The position numbers were made by a program, and so were the translations under genes. DNA of 36,707 nucleotides from Streptomyces aureus (GTDB taxonomy: Bacteria; Actinomycetota; Actinomycetes; Streptomycetales; Streptomycetaceae), in assembly GCF_001418135.1 (NCBI RefSeq), contig NZ_LIPQ01000100.1:1-36707 (forward strand). The letters run 5' to 3'. Shown here piece after piece: positions 1 through 7,825 of the stretch (positions are counted from its first letter, which is position 1; each line of letters opens with the position of its first letter). The notes beneath the pieces were generated by a model. It was given only the letters and a program-made list of their open reading frames with translations, did not search any database and was not told the origin of the DNA.

Positions 1-44
1 CAGCGGCTGCTGAGCGCCGGGTCCCCGGCGCTCAGCAGCCGCTG
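1..44. repeat. 21-bp perfect inverted repeat, 2-nt spacer, inside crcB
   Basis: Positions 1-21 are exactly complementary to 24-44, with TC at 22-23 between. It lies in the crcB coding frame. It could be longer, because the left arm reaches the window edge. It is a very stable hairpin in DNA or RNA. Confidence 0.9.
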
Positions 45-338
45 GGTTTCGAGGCTGTACGTCGAGAAGGTGGTGAACCCGCCGCAGAACCCGGTGCCGA
101 GAAAGGGCCGGAGGAGCGGGTGCGGGGGTGCGGTCGACCACTCGGTCGGCCGCTCCGTCACCAGGACCATCAGCGCGCCGAGGAGCGCGCACCCGACGAC
201 GTTCACCGTGAACGTCGTCCACGGGAAGGCGCCTTCCGGGGTCGGCCGGAGCAGCCCCGCGCCGTAGCGGGCGGACGCTCCGAGGGCGCCGCCGGCGGCC
301 ACCACCCCGACGACCGGCAGTTCCGCGCGCAGTCCCAT
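1..338 (-). CDS. crcB: CrcB/FluC fluoride channel (3' end cut by window edge)
   Basis: Small membrane protein that exports fluoride as a dual-topology dimer in the cytoplasmic membrane. Reading leftwards from the ATG at 338 there is an open frame of about 112 codons with no stop before the window edge, so the C-terminal part is missing. The start of the protein shows the family's [10 protein letters not shown] stretch, and the diagnostic [15 protein letters not shown] signature lies near residues 85-99; its Phe, Thr and Ser residues line the fluoride path and Na+ site in characterised FluC proteins. A 21-bp perfect inverted repeat lies inside the coding region right after the signature. Actinomycetes often carry two crcB genes in tandem, so a second copy may lie to the left, outside the window. 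I see no fluoride riboswitch upstream. Family call is firm; completeness cannot be judged. Confidence 0.9.
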   Translation of the reverse strand, partial: MGLRAELPVVGVVAAGGALGASARYGAGLLRPTPEGAFPWTTFTVNVVGCALLGALMVLVTERPTEWSTAPPHPLLRPFLGTGFCGGFTTFSTYSLETQRLLSAGDPALSSR

Positions 339-722
339 GGCCTCAAGCCTACGAGGGACGGATCAAGGCGAGGCGCACAGGCACGGCCCCCGGCCTGGGG
401 CATTAACCGGGGTCCGGCCCGTGCAGCCTCGCTCTGCGATGGTCCGGCCACGCCGTGCGACGGGTCAAAGCCGGGCCGGCGAGTCTGTCAGATCCCCCTC
501 GGGGTGTTCCGGAGGGCCGTGGCGAGGGGCCGACCGGCCTCCGGCGGTGGGCCGTGAGAGCCCTTGGACACGCCTCCGACCTGCGACGACACGTGGGGAG
601 GTGGTCCGGTCACCATCCGACGGCCGATTCGGGTGCCGGGTACACCTCGCCGCCGGAGGCCGTGTCGGGCGACGGTGGTGGGGCAGCGGGAGGGAGCTGC
701 GCAACCTTCGGGCAGGAGTGTC
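339..722. other. Intergenic region between crcB and the transposase-like gene
   Basis: This 384-bp stretch separates divergent genes. Open frames run through it in several directions, but none has a convincing start, codon bias or recognisable product. The frame upstream of the GTG at 723 stays open back to an ATG at 564, but its arginine/proline-rich translation looks like non-coding GC-rich DNA. A ribosome-binding site (CAGGAG, 713-718) sits at the right end. No riboswitch or tRNA was recognised. Confidence 0.5.
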
Positions 723-1994
723 GTGAGTACATCCGTCGCAACCAAGCGCAGGGCCGTGACCGGGTCCGTTCCGCCGGCCGTTCCCCTGGACGTCGTCAGG
801 TCCGTCGGCGCGCCCGGCTCGCGCGAGGACGTCTACGCCGAGCTGTGTGCCGCGCTGTTCTCCGGCTTCCCGCGCCGGGACCAGCGTCTGAAGGCCGAGC
901 AGTATCTGCACGGCCTGCTCACCGCGCAGGGCCGCAAGTCCATCCGTAACATCGCCGCTCAGATAGGCGGTCCCGCCGCCGAGCAGAGCCTGCACCACTT
1001 CGTGTCCAGCTCCACCTGGGACTGGCAGCCGATGCGGGCGGCGCTCGCCCGGTACCTGGAGCGGAACAGCTGCCCGCAGGCCTGGGTGGTGCGGCCGATG
1101 CCGATACCGAAGGCCGGGGAGCACTCGGTGGGTGTGGACCGGCGCTTCGACCCGGAGCGCGGGCAGGTCTTCCACGGCCAGCAGGCGTTCGGTGTGTGGT
1201 TCGCCAGCGACGAGCTGAGCGTTCCCGTCAACTGGCGTCTGTTCCTGCCGGACCCCTGGGTGAACGACCGCACGCGGCGCGACCGCGCGGAGGTTCCCCA
1301 GGAGGCCGGCGAGGAGACCCTGGAGGAGTGCGCCGTCGCGGCGGCGCTCGACACGGCCCGCTGGTCGGACGTGACCCGCAAGCCGGTGCTGCTCGACATC
1401 CGGGGCGGCGCGGGTCGGGCGGCCCTGACCCGGCTCGCCGGTGCGGGCGTGCCGGTCGTGGCCCGGATCGGTCCGGGTTCCCGGCTGGCGATCGCCGACC
1501 GTTCGCTGCCCGGTTTCGGGGCCGGCCCGCTGTCGGCACTCCAGATCCTGGAGTCGCTCAAGGGCCTGCGCAGGCCGGTGAGCTGGGTGGACACGGTGGC
1601 CGGCGCGCGGACCTCGCGCACCTCGCTGGCCACGGCGGTACGGGTGGCGCTGCCCACGCCGGGCGGCGAGCGGATGCGCCCGCTGGTGCTGCTCGGCGAG
1701 TGGGACGACCCCCGGCGGCCCCCGGCCCGGGTGTGGATCAGCGATCTGACCGGTTCGCCGGTCGGCTCCCTGCTGCGGCTGACGAAGCTGGCCCGCCGGG
1801 TGGAGCGGGACTTCGTGGAGGTCGGCGAGGGGGCGGGGCTGCGGGACTTCGTGGGCCGCTCGTTCCGCGGCTGGCACCGGCACATCACGCTGGCCTCGGC
1901 GGCCCACGCGGCGACGGTCATGGCCGCCACCGACTGGGAGGCGTCCTACGGCTCCGGCTACGGATCGGGACGGACGGCGCGGACGGCGAGCTGA
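723..1994 (+). CDS. IS701-type transposase relative, apparently catalytically dead
   Basis: A 423-residue protein with the layout of the IS701-family DDE transposases. The N-terminal helical part has RLKAEQYLHGLLTAQGRKS (about 55-73), and the C-terminal block GRSFRGWHRHITL (about 378-390) is very close to the family's R-x-W-R-G-W-x-R-H-I-T-L block. Compared with the IS701 pattern I remember (V-V-D-E-T-G-F-x-K-K-G), the first catalytic Asp falls on Arg124 (VVRPMPIPK). The Glu before the C-terminal block falls on Val377. The middle Asp may survive as Asp225. Two of three DDE residues therefore look lost. The GTG start at 723 was chosen over the upstream ATG at 564 because CAGGAG lies 4 nt before it and sensible protein begins there. 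No terminal inverted repeats or target duplications were seen. It is probably a domesticated single-copy gene rather than an active IS; its role is unknown. Confidence 0.8.
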   Translation: MSTSVATKRRAVTGSVPPAVPLDVVRSVGAPGSREDVYAELCAALFSGFPRRDQRLKAEQYLHGLLTAQGRKSIRNIAAQIGGPAAEQSLHHFVSSSTWDWQPMRAALARYLERNSCPQAWVVRPMPIPKAGEHSVGVDRRFDPERGQVFHGQQAFGVWFASDELSVPVNWRLFLPDPWVNDRTRRDRAEVPQEAGEETLEECAVAAALDTARWSDVTRKPVLLDIRGGAGRAALTRLAGAGVPVVARIGPGSRLAIADRSLPGFGAGPLSALQILESLKGLRRPVSWVDTVAGARTSRTSLATAVRVALPTPGGERMRPLVLLGEWDDPRRPPARVWISDLTGSPVGSLLRLTKLARRVERDFVEVGEGAGLRDFVGRSFRGWHRHITLASAAHAATVMAATDWEASYGSGYGSGRTARTAS

Positions 1995-2030
1995 GCCGCG
2001 CGGGCGGTCACCCGTCCTCCGTGGGGGGGA

Positions 2031-4061
2031 TCAGACGCTCCGCTCCGGCGGACCCGGCGGCTGTCGGCCCGGGTCCGCCGTGGCGCGGCCCCTGGCCAGG
2101 ACCTCCCGGGTCCGCTGGAGGCGCAGCGCCAGCTGGACCTCCAGGACCTGGCCGGGCTTCTGCCATTCGGGGCCGAGGAGTTCACCGATCCGTTCCAGCC
2201 GGCGCGAGACCGTGTTGGGGTGGACGTGGAGCGCCTCGGCCGCGTTGGTCGGGCTGCCGCCGGAGGCGAAGTACGCCTCCAGGGTGTGGGTGAGGTCGGT
2301 GAACCGCTCGGCGTCGTAGTCGAGTACGGGTCCGATCGCCGCCTCGACGAAGCCGTCGACGTCGTTGTCGTCGGAGAGCAGCAGCCCGAGGAAGCCCAGG
2401 TCCTGCACGGACGCCGCCGAGCCGGTGCCGCCGAGAGCGCTCATCGCGTCCAGGCAGCGTCCGGCCTCCTGGTGCATCCGGGCGACGCCGTCCGGGCTCT
2501 GCCCGGGTCCGGCGGCGGCGACGGAGACGGGGTGGCCGAGCAGCGGGGACAGTTCGTCGGCGACGGCCCGTGCGGCGGCCGACGCGTCGATGCCGGGGAG
2601 CAGCAGCACGATGCAGCCGCCCTGCACGGTCTTCAGACCACTGAGGCGGTACGCGTACGAGGACGCCCACACCACGGCCCTGCCCTGTTCGCCGCCCTCC
2701 GGCCGGGCGAGCACGAGGACGTGCGGCCTGCGCAGGTCGACGCCGAGGCGGCGGGCGCGCTGGGCGATCTGCTGGGGCGCGTGCGGCGGGTCGGCGATGA
2801 GGTCGTCGAGGAGTTCGTCGCGGACGGGTCCCTCGGCGACGGCGGTGGAGCGTCGCATGAGGAGGAGGAAGGCGACGGACTGGGCGGCGAGTTCGAGGAG
2901 CCGCTCGTCCTCGCCGGTGAGGCCGCCGGCGGCGCGGATGACGAGGCCGCCGAGGTCTTCGGAGCCGGCGATGACGGGGGCGACCCAGGTGTCGTCGTCG
3001 GCGAGGACGGGGCGGCGGCGGGCGTGCGCGTCGAGCGAGGCCTTGGCGACGGCCTCCTCGACGAGGCCGGGTATGTCCCCGGCGGTGGCGAGGCAGCGGC
3101 CGCCCTGGTCGCGGATCATCACCGTCGCGTCGAGGGCGTCGGCGGCGGCCTTGGCCACACTGCCCAGGTCCCCGCCGGCGAGCACGAGGTTCATGATCCG
3201 GCCGTGTGCCTCGCTGACGTGCCGCATCCGGGTGAGGCTGGTGCGGACCCGGGAGCTGTCCCGTTCGAGTTCGGACACCTCGGCCCGGGTCCGGTCGAGG
3301 AGTCCGGCCTTCTCGACGGCGAGTGCGGCGAGGTCGGCGAGCGCGGTGAGGAGCCCGATCTCCTCGCCGGTGTGGTGGCGGACCCGCCGGTCGGCCCCGT
3401 GCAGGACGCCGATGACGGTGTCGCCGCTGCGCAGCGGCGCGGCCATGATCGCGTGCAGGTCCTCGGCGCGCAGGGCCGCTTCGGCGACCTCGTCGAAGGC
3501 GGGCGCGTGGACGCCGGCGTCGAGGGAGCCGGAGGGGGCGAAGCGTTCGTCGGCGAGGTAGTCGGCGGTCCACACGGCCTCGCCGTGCGACTGGACGGCG
3601 CCACCGAGCCCGTACCCCTCGGCGATCCTCAGGCCGGGGGCGATCCTCGGGCCGCCGGCCTGTCCGGTGCGGGAGCCCTCGGTGGTGTGGACGTAGCAGG
3701 CTCCGTGCGCCCCGCGCAGGGTCACGTACGCCAGGTCGAGGCCGAGGAGTCGGCGGGCCCGGCGGGTGATGACGCGCAGCAGGCTGTCGAGGTCGTACGA
3801 CAGGGTGAGGTCGCGGGCGGTGTCGGTGAGCGCGGCGAGTCCGGCCTCGCGGCGCGCCTCCTGTCCGCGTCCGGCGTTCACCTCGCCGGCGAGTGCGACG
3901 GCCCGTTCGAGGCGGTCGAGTTCCGCTCCTCCGAGTCCGGTGAGCCGGGCCTCGTCGAGGAGGGTGTCGAAGCGGGCGGGCGGGGCCTGCCGGGCCAGCA
4001 GTTCGAGGACCGTGAGCAGCGCGTCGGCACCACCGGCTCCGTCCGCGCCGTGCAAGGTCAT
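2031..4061 (-). CDS. GAF-domain PucR/CdaR-type transcriptional regulator
   Basis: A 676-residue cytoplasmic regulator. After a short N-terminal helical part there is a GAF sensor domain (about 85-265, including MAAPLRSGDTVIGVLHGADR). A second sensor-like segment follows (about 290-410, MIRDQGGRCLATAGDIPG), then a CdaR-type GGDEF-like middle region. The PucR C-terminal helix-turn-helix lies at about 589-630 (TLEAYFASGGSPTNAAEALHVHPNTV, split here for length: its core is AAEALHVHPNTVSRRLERI). PucR proteins bind DNA through this C-terminal HTH in response to small molecules; the ligand is unknown here. The stop lies 36 bp from the convergent transposase-like gene. The ATG start has a G-rich Shine-Dalgarno sequence upstream. 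The next gene upstream is separated by 215 bp, so it is probably monocistronic. Family call is confident, target genes unknown. Confidence 0.88.
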   Translation of the reverse strand: MTLHGADGAGGADALLTVLELLARQAPPARFDTLLDEARLTGLGGAELDRLERAVALAGEVNAGRGQEARREAGLAALTDTARDLTLSYDLDSLLRVITRRARRLLGLDLAYVTLRGAHGACYVHTTEGSRTGQAGGPRIAPGLRIAEGYGLGGAVQSHGEAVWTADYLADERFAPSGSLDAGVHAPAFDEVAEAALRAEDLHAIMAAPLRSGDTVIGVLHGADRRVRHHTGEEIGLLTALADLAALAVEKAGLLDRTRAEVSELERDSSRVRTSLTRMRHVSEAHGRIMNLVLAGGDLGSVAKAAADALDATVMIRDQGGRCLATAGDIPGLVEEAVAKASLDAHARRRPVLADDDTWVAPVIAGSEDLGGLVIRAAGGLTGEDERLLELAAQSVAFLLLMRRSTAVAEGPVRDELLDDLIADPPHAPQQIAQRARRLGVDLRRPHVLVLARPEGGEQGRAVVWASSYAYRLSGLKTVQGGCIVLLLPGIDASAAARAVADELSPLLGHPVSVAAAGPGQSPDGVARMHQEAGRCLDAMSALGGTGSAASVQDLGFLGLLLSDDNDVDGFVEAAIGPVLDYDAERFTDLTHTLEAYFASGGSPTNAAEALHVHPNTVSRRLERIGELLGPEWQKPGQVLEVQLALRLQRTREVLARGRATADPGRQPPGPPERSV

Positions 4062-4119
4062 GGCCCCGTCCCCCGTTGTCGAACGAAATCGGGCACCTGG
4101 GAGGAAACCCGTACTGCTC

Positions 4120-4136
4120 GCCGAAACTAATTCGGC
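4120..4136. promoter_or_regulatory. Short inverted repeat upstream of the PucR-type gene
   Basis: GCCGAA and TTCGGC arms of 6 bp are separated by 5 nt (ACTAA). They lie about 60 bp upstream of the PucR-type start, in an AT-richer island typical of a promoter. It is a candidate autoregulatory operator; no protein assignment is possible. The rest of 4062-4276 shows nothing clear. Confidence 0.35.
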
Positions 4137-4276
4137 TTCGGGAGTCGGTCAACGGTGAGTTCCCGCACTTCGTTCCCGGTGAGGACCCCCGGGAGGTGTC
4201 CGGCTGGTCAGGCCGGCCATTCTCCGGGGGGCTGTCGTGTCGATCGGGCAGCCTCGTTCCGGGCCGCGCCGGGCGG

Positions 4277-5158
4277 TCAGCCCACGGATCCCGCCGGTAC
4301 GAGCCGGGCGCGCGCGGGGCTGAACTGGGCCGGGATGCGGGGCGCGTAGAGGGGGCGGGCCTCGGTGTTCCGTACGGCGAGGACCGAGCGCTGGAGGCGG
4401 CGCAGCCGCGCCGAGGGCTCCATGCCGGTCTCCCCTCTGAGGGCCGCGCGCAGCCGCTCGTACACGGTGAGGGCCTCGTCGTGCTGGCCGCAGCGCAGCA
4501 GGGCCACCATGTAGTGGGCGTGGAGCGGCTCGTTGGTGCGGTAGCGGGCGACGAGTCCGGAGAGTTCGGAGACGAGTTCGGCGTGACGGCCGAGGCCCAA
4601 CTGGGCTTCCACCCACTGGTCGAGGACGCTGAGCCGCGAGGTTTCGAGGCGCTCGACCTCTCTGCGGAGGCGGGGTCCCGCGGCGACGCCCGCGTAGGGC
4701 TCGCCGCGCCACAGGGCGAGTGCCTCGCCGAGGCGGAGCGCGGCGCGGGCGAGGTCGCCGGCCTCCATGGCGCGGTATCCGGCGCCGGCCGCCCGCTCGA
4801 ACTGCCGGACGTCGTTGGTGCCGCCGCCGGTGTCGAGCCGGTAGCCGCCCGGCTGGGAGACGAGGATCGCGTCGGCGGTGCGCCGGTCGGACCAGCCCGG
4901 TCCGGGCTCGGCCGACGGGGCGCCGCGCAGCGCTCCGGTGATGAGGGTGCGCAACTCGGCTATGTGGGACTGGAGTTCGGCGCGTGCGCCGCGCGGTGCA
5001 CCGGACGGCCACAGCTCCTCGGTGAGCACCGTCACGGGAACGACCTGGTCGGCGCTGGCCGTGAGCAGGGCGAGGAGCTGCCGGGGCGCGGCGGCTGTCG
5101 GCGTGATCGACACCCCGTGCTCACGTACCGACAGTCCCCCCAGAATCCGGACGTCCAC
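4277..5158 (-). CDS. SARP-family transcriptional activator
   Basis: A 293-residue SARP-type regulator. The N-terminal OmpR-like winged helix (about 1-95: VDVRILGGLSV, then LLALLTASADQVVPVTVLTEELW and AELQSHIAELRTLI) is followed by QPGGYRL. An alpha-helical bacterial transcriptional activation domain follows (about 100-265: FERAAGAGYRAMEAGDLARAA, ALALWRGEPY, HAHYMVALLRCGQHDEALTVYERLR). Size matches the ActII-ORF4/RedD class and not the long AfsR class, since there is no NB-ARC or TPR part. Such proteins activate antibiotic gene clusters by binding heptameric repeats. I chose the GTG at 5158 because GGAGG precedes it closely and the SARP fold begins there; a longer frame reaches 5266 but would overlap the promoter. 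No TTA codon was seen. No biosynthetic cluster lies beside it, so its target is unclear. Confidence 0.9.
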   Translation of the reverse strand: MDVRILGGLSVREHGVSITPTAAAPRQLLALLTASADQVVPVTVLTEELWPSGAPRGARAELQSHIAELRTLITGALRGAPSAEPGPGWSDRRTADAILVSQPGGYRLDTGGGTNDVRQFERAAGAGYRAMEAGDLARAALRLGEALALWRGEPYAGVAAGPRLRREVERLETSRLSVLDQWVEAQLGLGRHAELVSELSGLVARYRTNEPLHAHYMVALLRCGQHDEALTVYERLRAALRGETGMEPSARLRRLQRSVLAVRNTEARPLYAPRIPAQFSPARARLVPAGSVG

Positions 5159-5209
5159 CTTGCCCCCTCCATGCCTGTGCGGTGTCAGCGCGCGGGATGA
5201 CTCTCGATG

Positions 5210-5238
5210 ATTAGAAAAGACCCCCGTAGGCATGTCAA
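5210..5238 (-). promoter_or_regulatory. Strong sigma70/HrdB-type promoter of the SARP gene
   Basis: Reading the minus strand, TTGACA (5238-5233) is followed after exactly 17 nt by TCTAAT (5215-5210). This predicts a start of transcription near 5203 and a 5' leader of about 45 nt before the GTG at 5158. The -35 box is perfect and the -10 matches 5 of 6 consensus bases, which is unusually good for a GC-rich genome. Confidence 0.75.
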
Positions 5239-5278
5239 TAAGAAACCGGAGGGTATGGAAACCCAACCCGGGATATCA

Positions 5279-5303
5279 GGGTGATTCACCCCCTTTGGGG
5301 GGG
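5279..5303. promoter_or_regulatory. Overlapping palindromes upstream of the SARP promoter
   Basis: GGGTGA-T-TCACCC (5279-5291) runs directly into a C5-TTT-G5 hairpin (5289-5301), followed by GGTATAAG. The block lies about 40 bp upstream of the SARP -35 box in an unusually AT-rich stretch. It is a good candidate for an activator or repressor site. On the minus strand it reads TATACCCC plus a G-rich half, which faintly resembles the CsoR-type operator of this window, but the spacing differs. The remainder of 5304-5490 shows no gene. Confidence 0.45.
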
Positions 5304-5490
5304 TATAAGGGCGTAGGATTTTCGTCACTGGCGCAGACCAACGCACACCCGAAGACTGTTTCCGGACTCGTAGGTACGCTTTCGCGGGACTCTTGTGGAT
5401 GTTGAAGAGGCCGACACGCACGAGTTCACGCCAGAAACCGTCCGCCGGGTACGGTTTCGCGGTCGGCGGCTCCGGGGTCGGTCGGCCGAG

Positions 5491-5517
5491 CGGCCCGTCG
5501 GGCTGTCCGACGGGCCG
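5491..5517 (-). terminator. GC-rich hairpin terminator after the DUF1772 gene
   Basis: A perfect 11-bp stem (5491-5501 with 5507-5517) with a 5-nt loop starts about 35 bp after the DUF1772 stop codon. There is no U-tract, as is common for Streptomyces terminators. Confidence 0.6.
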
Positions 5518-5552
5518 GGGGCGCGGGGCAGTCGGGAGTTCGGCGACAGGGC

Positions 5553-6020
5553 CTAGACGACGGCGGCGGCGGTCAGCAGGCCGAAGGCGACGACGATCAG
5601 GGGCGTACGGACACGGTGGAAACCGTTCCAGCGCTTCTCGAAGGCGGACCGGACGGCCGACGGCTCCTCACCCGTGGCCTCCGACGCGGCCAGCGCGTTG
5701 TTGAGCGGGATGTTGCCGCCGATGGTGACCGCGTGGTTGAGCGCCGCGCACACGAGCCCCGCGAGCACGAGCCACTTCTGGGTGTCCGTCCGGCCGTCGA
5801 CGGGGACGAAGAACGCGGCGACGGGGAAGGCGACCACCCCGAGGAAGACGATCAGGAACACGCCCCGCGGGACGGCTTCGTTGATCCGGCGCATCGCGGT
5901 GACGAACTCGGCGTCCGTCAGACGGGCGAGCGCGGGCATGATCCCGGTCTGGAAGATCAGCATGAAACCGGCGTACAGGCCGGTGCATCCGATGGCGAGG
6001 GCGAGCAGCAGGGAAGCCAT
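5553..6020 (-). CDS. DUF1772 (anthrone-oxygenase-like) membrane protein
   Basis: A 155-residue integral membrane protein with four predicted hydrophobic segments (about 2-25, 50-72, 80-105 and 135-155). The pattern matches the DUF1772 family: GLYAGFMLIFQTGIMPALARL near the start, the central NHAVTIGGNIPLNNALA (the N-x-P-L-N motif), and a late ...EKRWNGFHRVRTPLIVVAF segment with its conserved W-x-x-x-H-x-x-R. DUF1772 includes anthrone oxygenases of aromatic polyketide pathways, but most bacterial members are uncharacterised, so no reaction is claimed. I chose the ATG at 6020; an in-frame GTG lies at 6050. It begins 33 bp after the stop of the VWA gene and is probably co-transcribed with it. 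The hairpin at 5491-5517 ends the unit. Confidence 0.82.
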   Translation of the reverse strand: MASLLLALAIGCTGLYAGFMLIFQTGIMPALARLTDAEFVTAMRRINEAVPRGVFLIVFLGVVAFPVAAFFVPVDGRTDTQKWLVLAGLVCAALNHAVTIGGNIPLNNALAASEATGEEPSAVRSAFEKRWNGFHRVRTPLIVVAFGLLTAAAVV

Positions 6021-6053
6021 GCGGCCATTCTCACCCGCTGCCCGCCCCACGCG

Positions 6054-7664
6054 TCAGCTGTACGGGTCGCCGGATTTCAACTCACCCTCGTGAGTGGGCC
6101 CGTCGCCCGGCCCGAGGAGTCCGTCGGCCTGCCGTACGGCCTCCGCCAGCTCCCGCACCACCGCCGAACCCGACCGGCCGGCGATCGACTCGGCGCGCTC
6201 CGCCAGCGCCGGAAGACCCGGGGCGCCCGGCAGGTCGCCGCCCCGCAGGGCGTCCGCGAAGTAGGCGGTGATCGCCGTCAGTTGCAGACTGTCGTGGCCG
6301 CCGGCCCAGAGGTCACCGGTGAGGGCGGCCGTGCCGACCGAGCCGGAACGCTCGTGGGGCGCGCGCGTGGCCGGGTCGAGCCAGCGGACGGTGGCGGTGG
6401 CCACCGGGCCGGTCGCACCGGCCCTGGTCCTGACCGCGTACAGCGCGGTGACCGTGTGACCGGCCCCGACCTCGCCGCCGTCGACCCGGTCGTTCCGGAA
6501 GTCCTCGTCGGCGACCTCACGGTTCTCGTAGCCGATCAGCCGGAACTTCTCGACGGTCCGCCGGTCGAAGGAGACCTGCGCCTTGGCGTCCCGCGCGCGC
6601 AGCTCGACATGGGCGGGCAGCTGGTCGACGAAGACCTTGCGGGCCTGCGCGGAGTCGGACACGTACGTGGTCTGGCCGTCGCCCCGGTCGGCGAGCCGCT
6701 CCATGAGCGCGTCGCCGTAGTCGCTGCCCACACCGACGCCGAAGAGGGTGATCCCGTACCGCTTCCGCTCCGCGTCGATGCGCTCCAGGATCGTCCCGGC
6801 CTCGGTGGCGCCGGTGTTGGCGAGGGCGTCGGAGAGCAGCACGACCCGGTTGGTGGCGCCCGCGCGGTGGCCTTCGACGGCCACGTCGTAGCCGGTGCGG
6901 ACGCCCGCCTCGAGATTGGTCGAGGCGCTCGTCGTGAGGGAGTCCACCACCTCGCGGATCCGGCCGCGGGCATCGCCCACCCGGGTCAGCGGCAGCCGGG
7001 TCTCGGCCTGGTCGCTGAAGGTGACGAGGCCGATCGAGTCGTCGTCGCGGAGCTCGTCGGCGAGCAGTCCGAGCGACTCCTTGACCAGGTCGAGCCTGCC
7101 CGGCTCGGCCATCGAGCCGGAGACGTCGACGACGAAGGTGAGGGCGGCGGGCGGACGTTCACCGCTCCGGTCCGCCGCGCGCGTGGCGAGGCCGACCCGG
7201 ACCAGGGACCAGCCGTCCTGACCGGCGCGGGCCCCGTCGAGGGTCACGCTGAAGCCGTTGTCCTCCGGACGCGGGTAGTCGGGACGGAAGCTGTTGACGA
7301 ACTCCTCGGGCCGCACGGTCGCCGGGTCGGGCAGGCTCCCCTCGGCGAGGGTGCGGCGGGCGTAGCCGTACGAGGCGGTGTCCACGTCCAGGGCGAACGT
7401 GGAGAGGTAGTCGGCGGCGGGCGCGGAGGACGGCCGCCGGTCCTCCGCGGCGCCCTCGGACCCCTCGGGGTTCACGGTGCCCGCTCCCCCGTCGGGGGCC
7501 GCCGGGGCGGTGCGGCCGCCCTCCCCCTTCGCCCGGTCGGCGCTGCTCCGTTCGCCGCCGGCGCCGCAGCCTCCGACGGCCAGTCCGGCCGCCAGCAGAG
7601 CCGCGACGGTGGCCGAGAACCGGGCCCGGCGGCGTCCTGCCGCCGTCTTGTCCTGTCGTCCCAT
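6054..7664 (-). CDS. VWA-domain lipoprotein (YfbK-type)
   Basis: A 536-residue predicted lipoprotein. A basic N-terminus (GRRRARFSATV) and a hydrophobic stretch lead to a lipobox ending in VGGC, with Cys33 as the lipid-modified residue. A low-complexity linker (about 35-85) follows. Then comes the YfbK-type N-terminal region (YLSTFALDVDTASYGYARR, about 86-104). The von Willebrand A domain (about 173-350) carries the metal-ion-dependent adhesion motif D180-x-S-x-S (VVDVSGSM), a later Thr in STNLEAG and an Asp in LLSDALAN. The C-terminal part (about 360-536) matches the DUF3520-like region of YfbK. The family binds divalent metal and mediates protein contacts on the outer face of the membrane; the partner is unknown. 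The ATG at 7664 is preceded by GGGGGAG. Upstream M/V starts would place extra residues before the signal peptide. Confidence 0.88.
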   Translation of the reverse strand: MGRQDKTAAGRRRARFSATVAALLAAGLAVGGCGAGGERSSADRAKGEGGRTAPAAPDGGAGTVNPEGSEGAAEDRRPSSAPAADYLSTFALDVDTASYGYARRTLAEGSLPDPATVRPEEFVNSFRPDYPRPEDNGFSVTLDGARAGQDGWSLVRVGLATRAADRSGERPPAALTFVVDVSGSMAEPGRLDLVKESLGLLADELRDDDSIGLVTFSDQAETRLPLTRVGDARGRIREVVDSLTTSASTNLEAGVRTGYDVAVEGHRAGATNRVVLLSDALANTGATEAGTILERIDAERKRYGITLFGVGVGSDYGDALMERLADRGDGQTTYVSDSAQARKVFVDQLPAHVELRARDAKAQVSFDRRTVEKFRLIGYENREVADEDFRNDRVDGGEVGAGHTVTALYAVRTRAGATGPVATATVRWLDPATRAPHERSGSVGTAALTGDLWAGGHDSLQLTAITAYFADALRGGDLPGAPGLPALAERAESIAGRSGSAVVRELAEAVRQADGLLGPGDGPTHEGELKSGDPYS

Positions 7665-7825
7665 GTCATCTCCCCCTCTTGGTAAGCCACTTGTGAATGT
7701 GACGAACGAGAGGCCCGCTGGGAGCAGTCGAAGGGGTTGCGGATGGATCTCGATGCGGCAACGGCGCCCCGGGGGGCGACGCATGGCATGGATTCGCCAT
7801 CCTTTTCAACAGGGGTTGTCACCGT

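Noticed and set aside
339..460. Fluoride riboswitch ahead of crcB
   Set aside because: I could not find the conserved pseudoknot pattern of that riboswitch in the upstream sequence.
723..1994. Active insertion sequence
   Set aside because: No terminal inverted repeats, no target duplication, and catalytic residues appear lost.
2220..4130. 636-codon plus-strand frame opposite the PucR-type gene
   Set aside because: Composition is Gly/Glu/Val-biased with no domain; the minus strand has GAF and HTH domains.
5285..5310. Second CsoR operator at the SARP gene
   Set aside because: Only one half matches TATACCCC and the spacing is wrong compared with the clear site at 24381-24405.
5185..5421. 78-codon minus-strand frame upstream of the SARP gene
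   Set aside because: It covers the SARP promoter and palindromes, is low in third-position GC, and matches no family I know.
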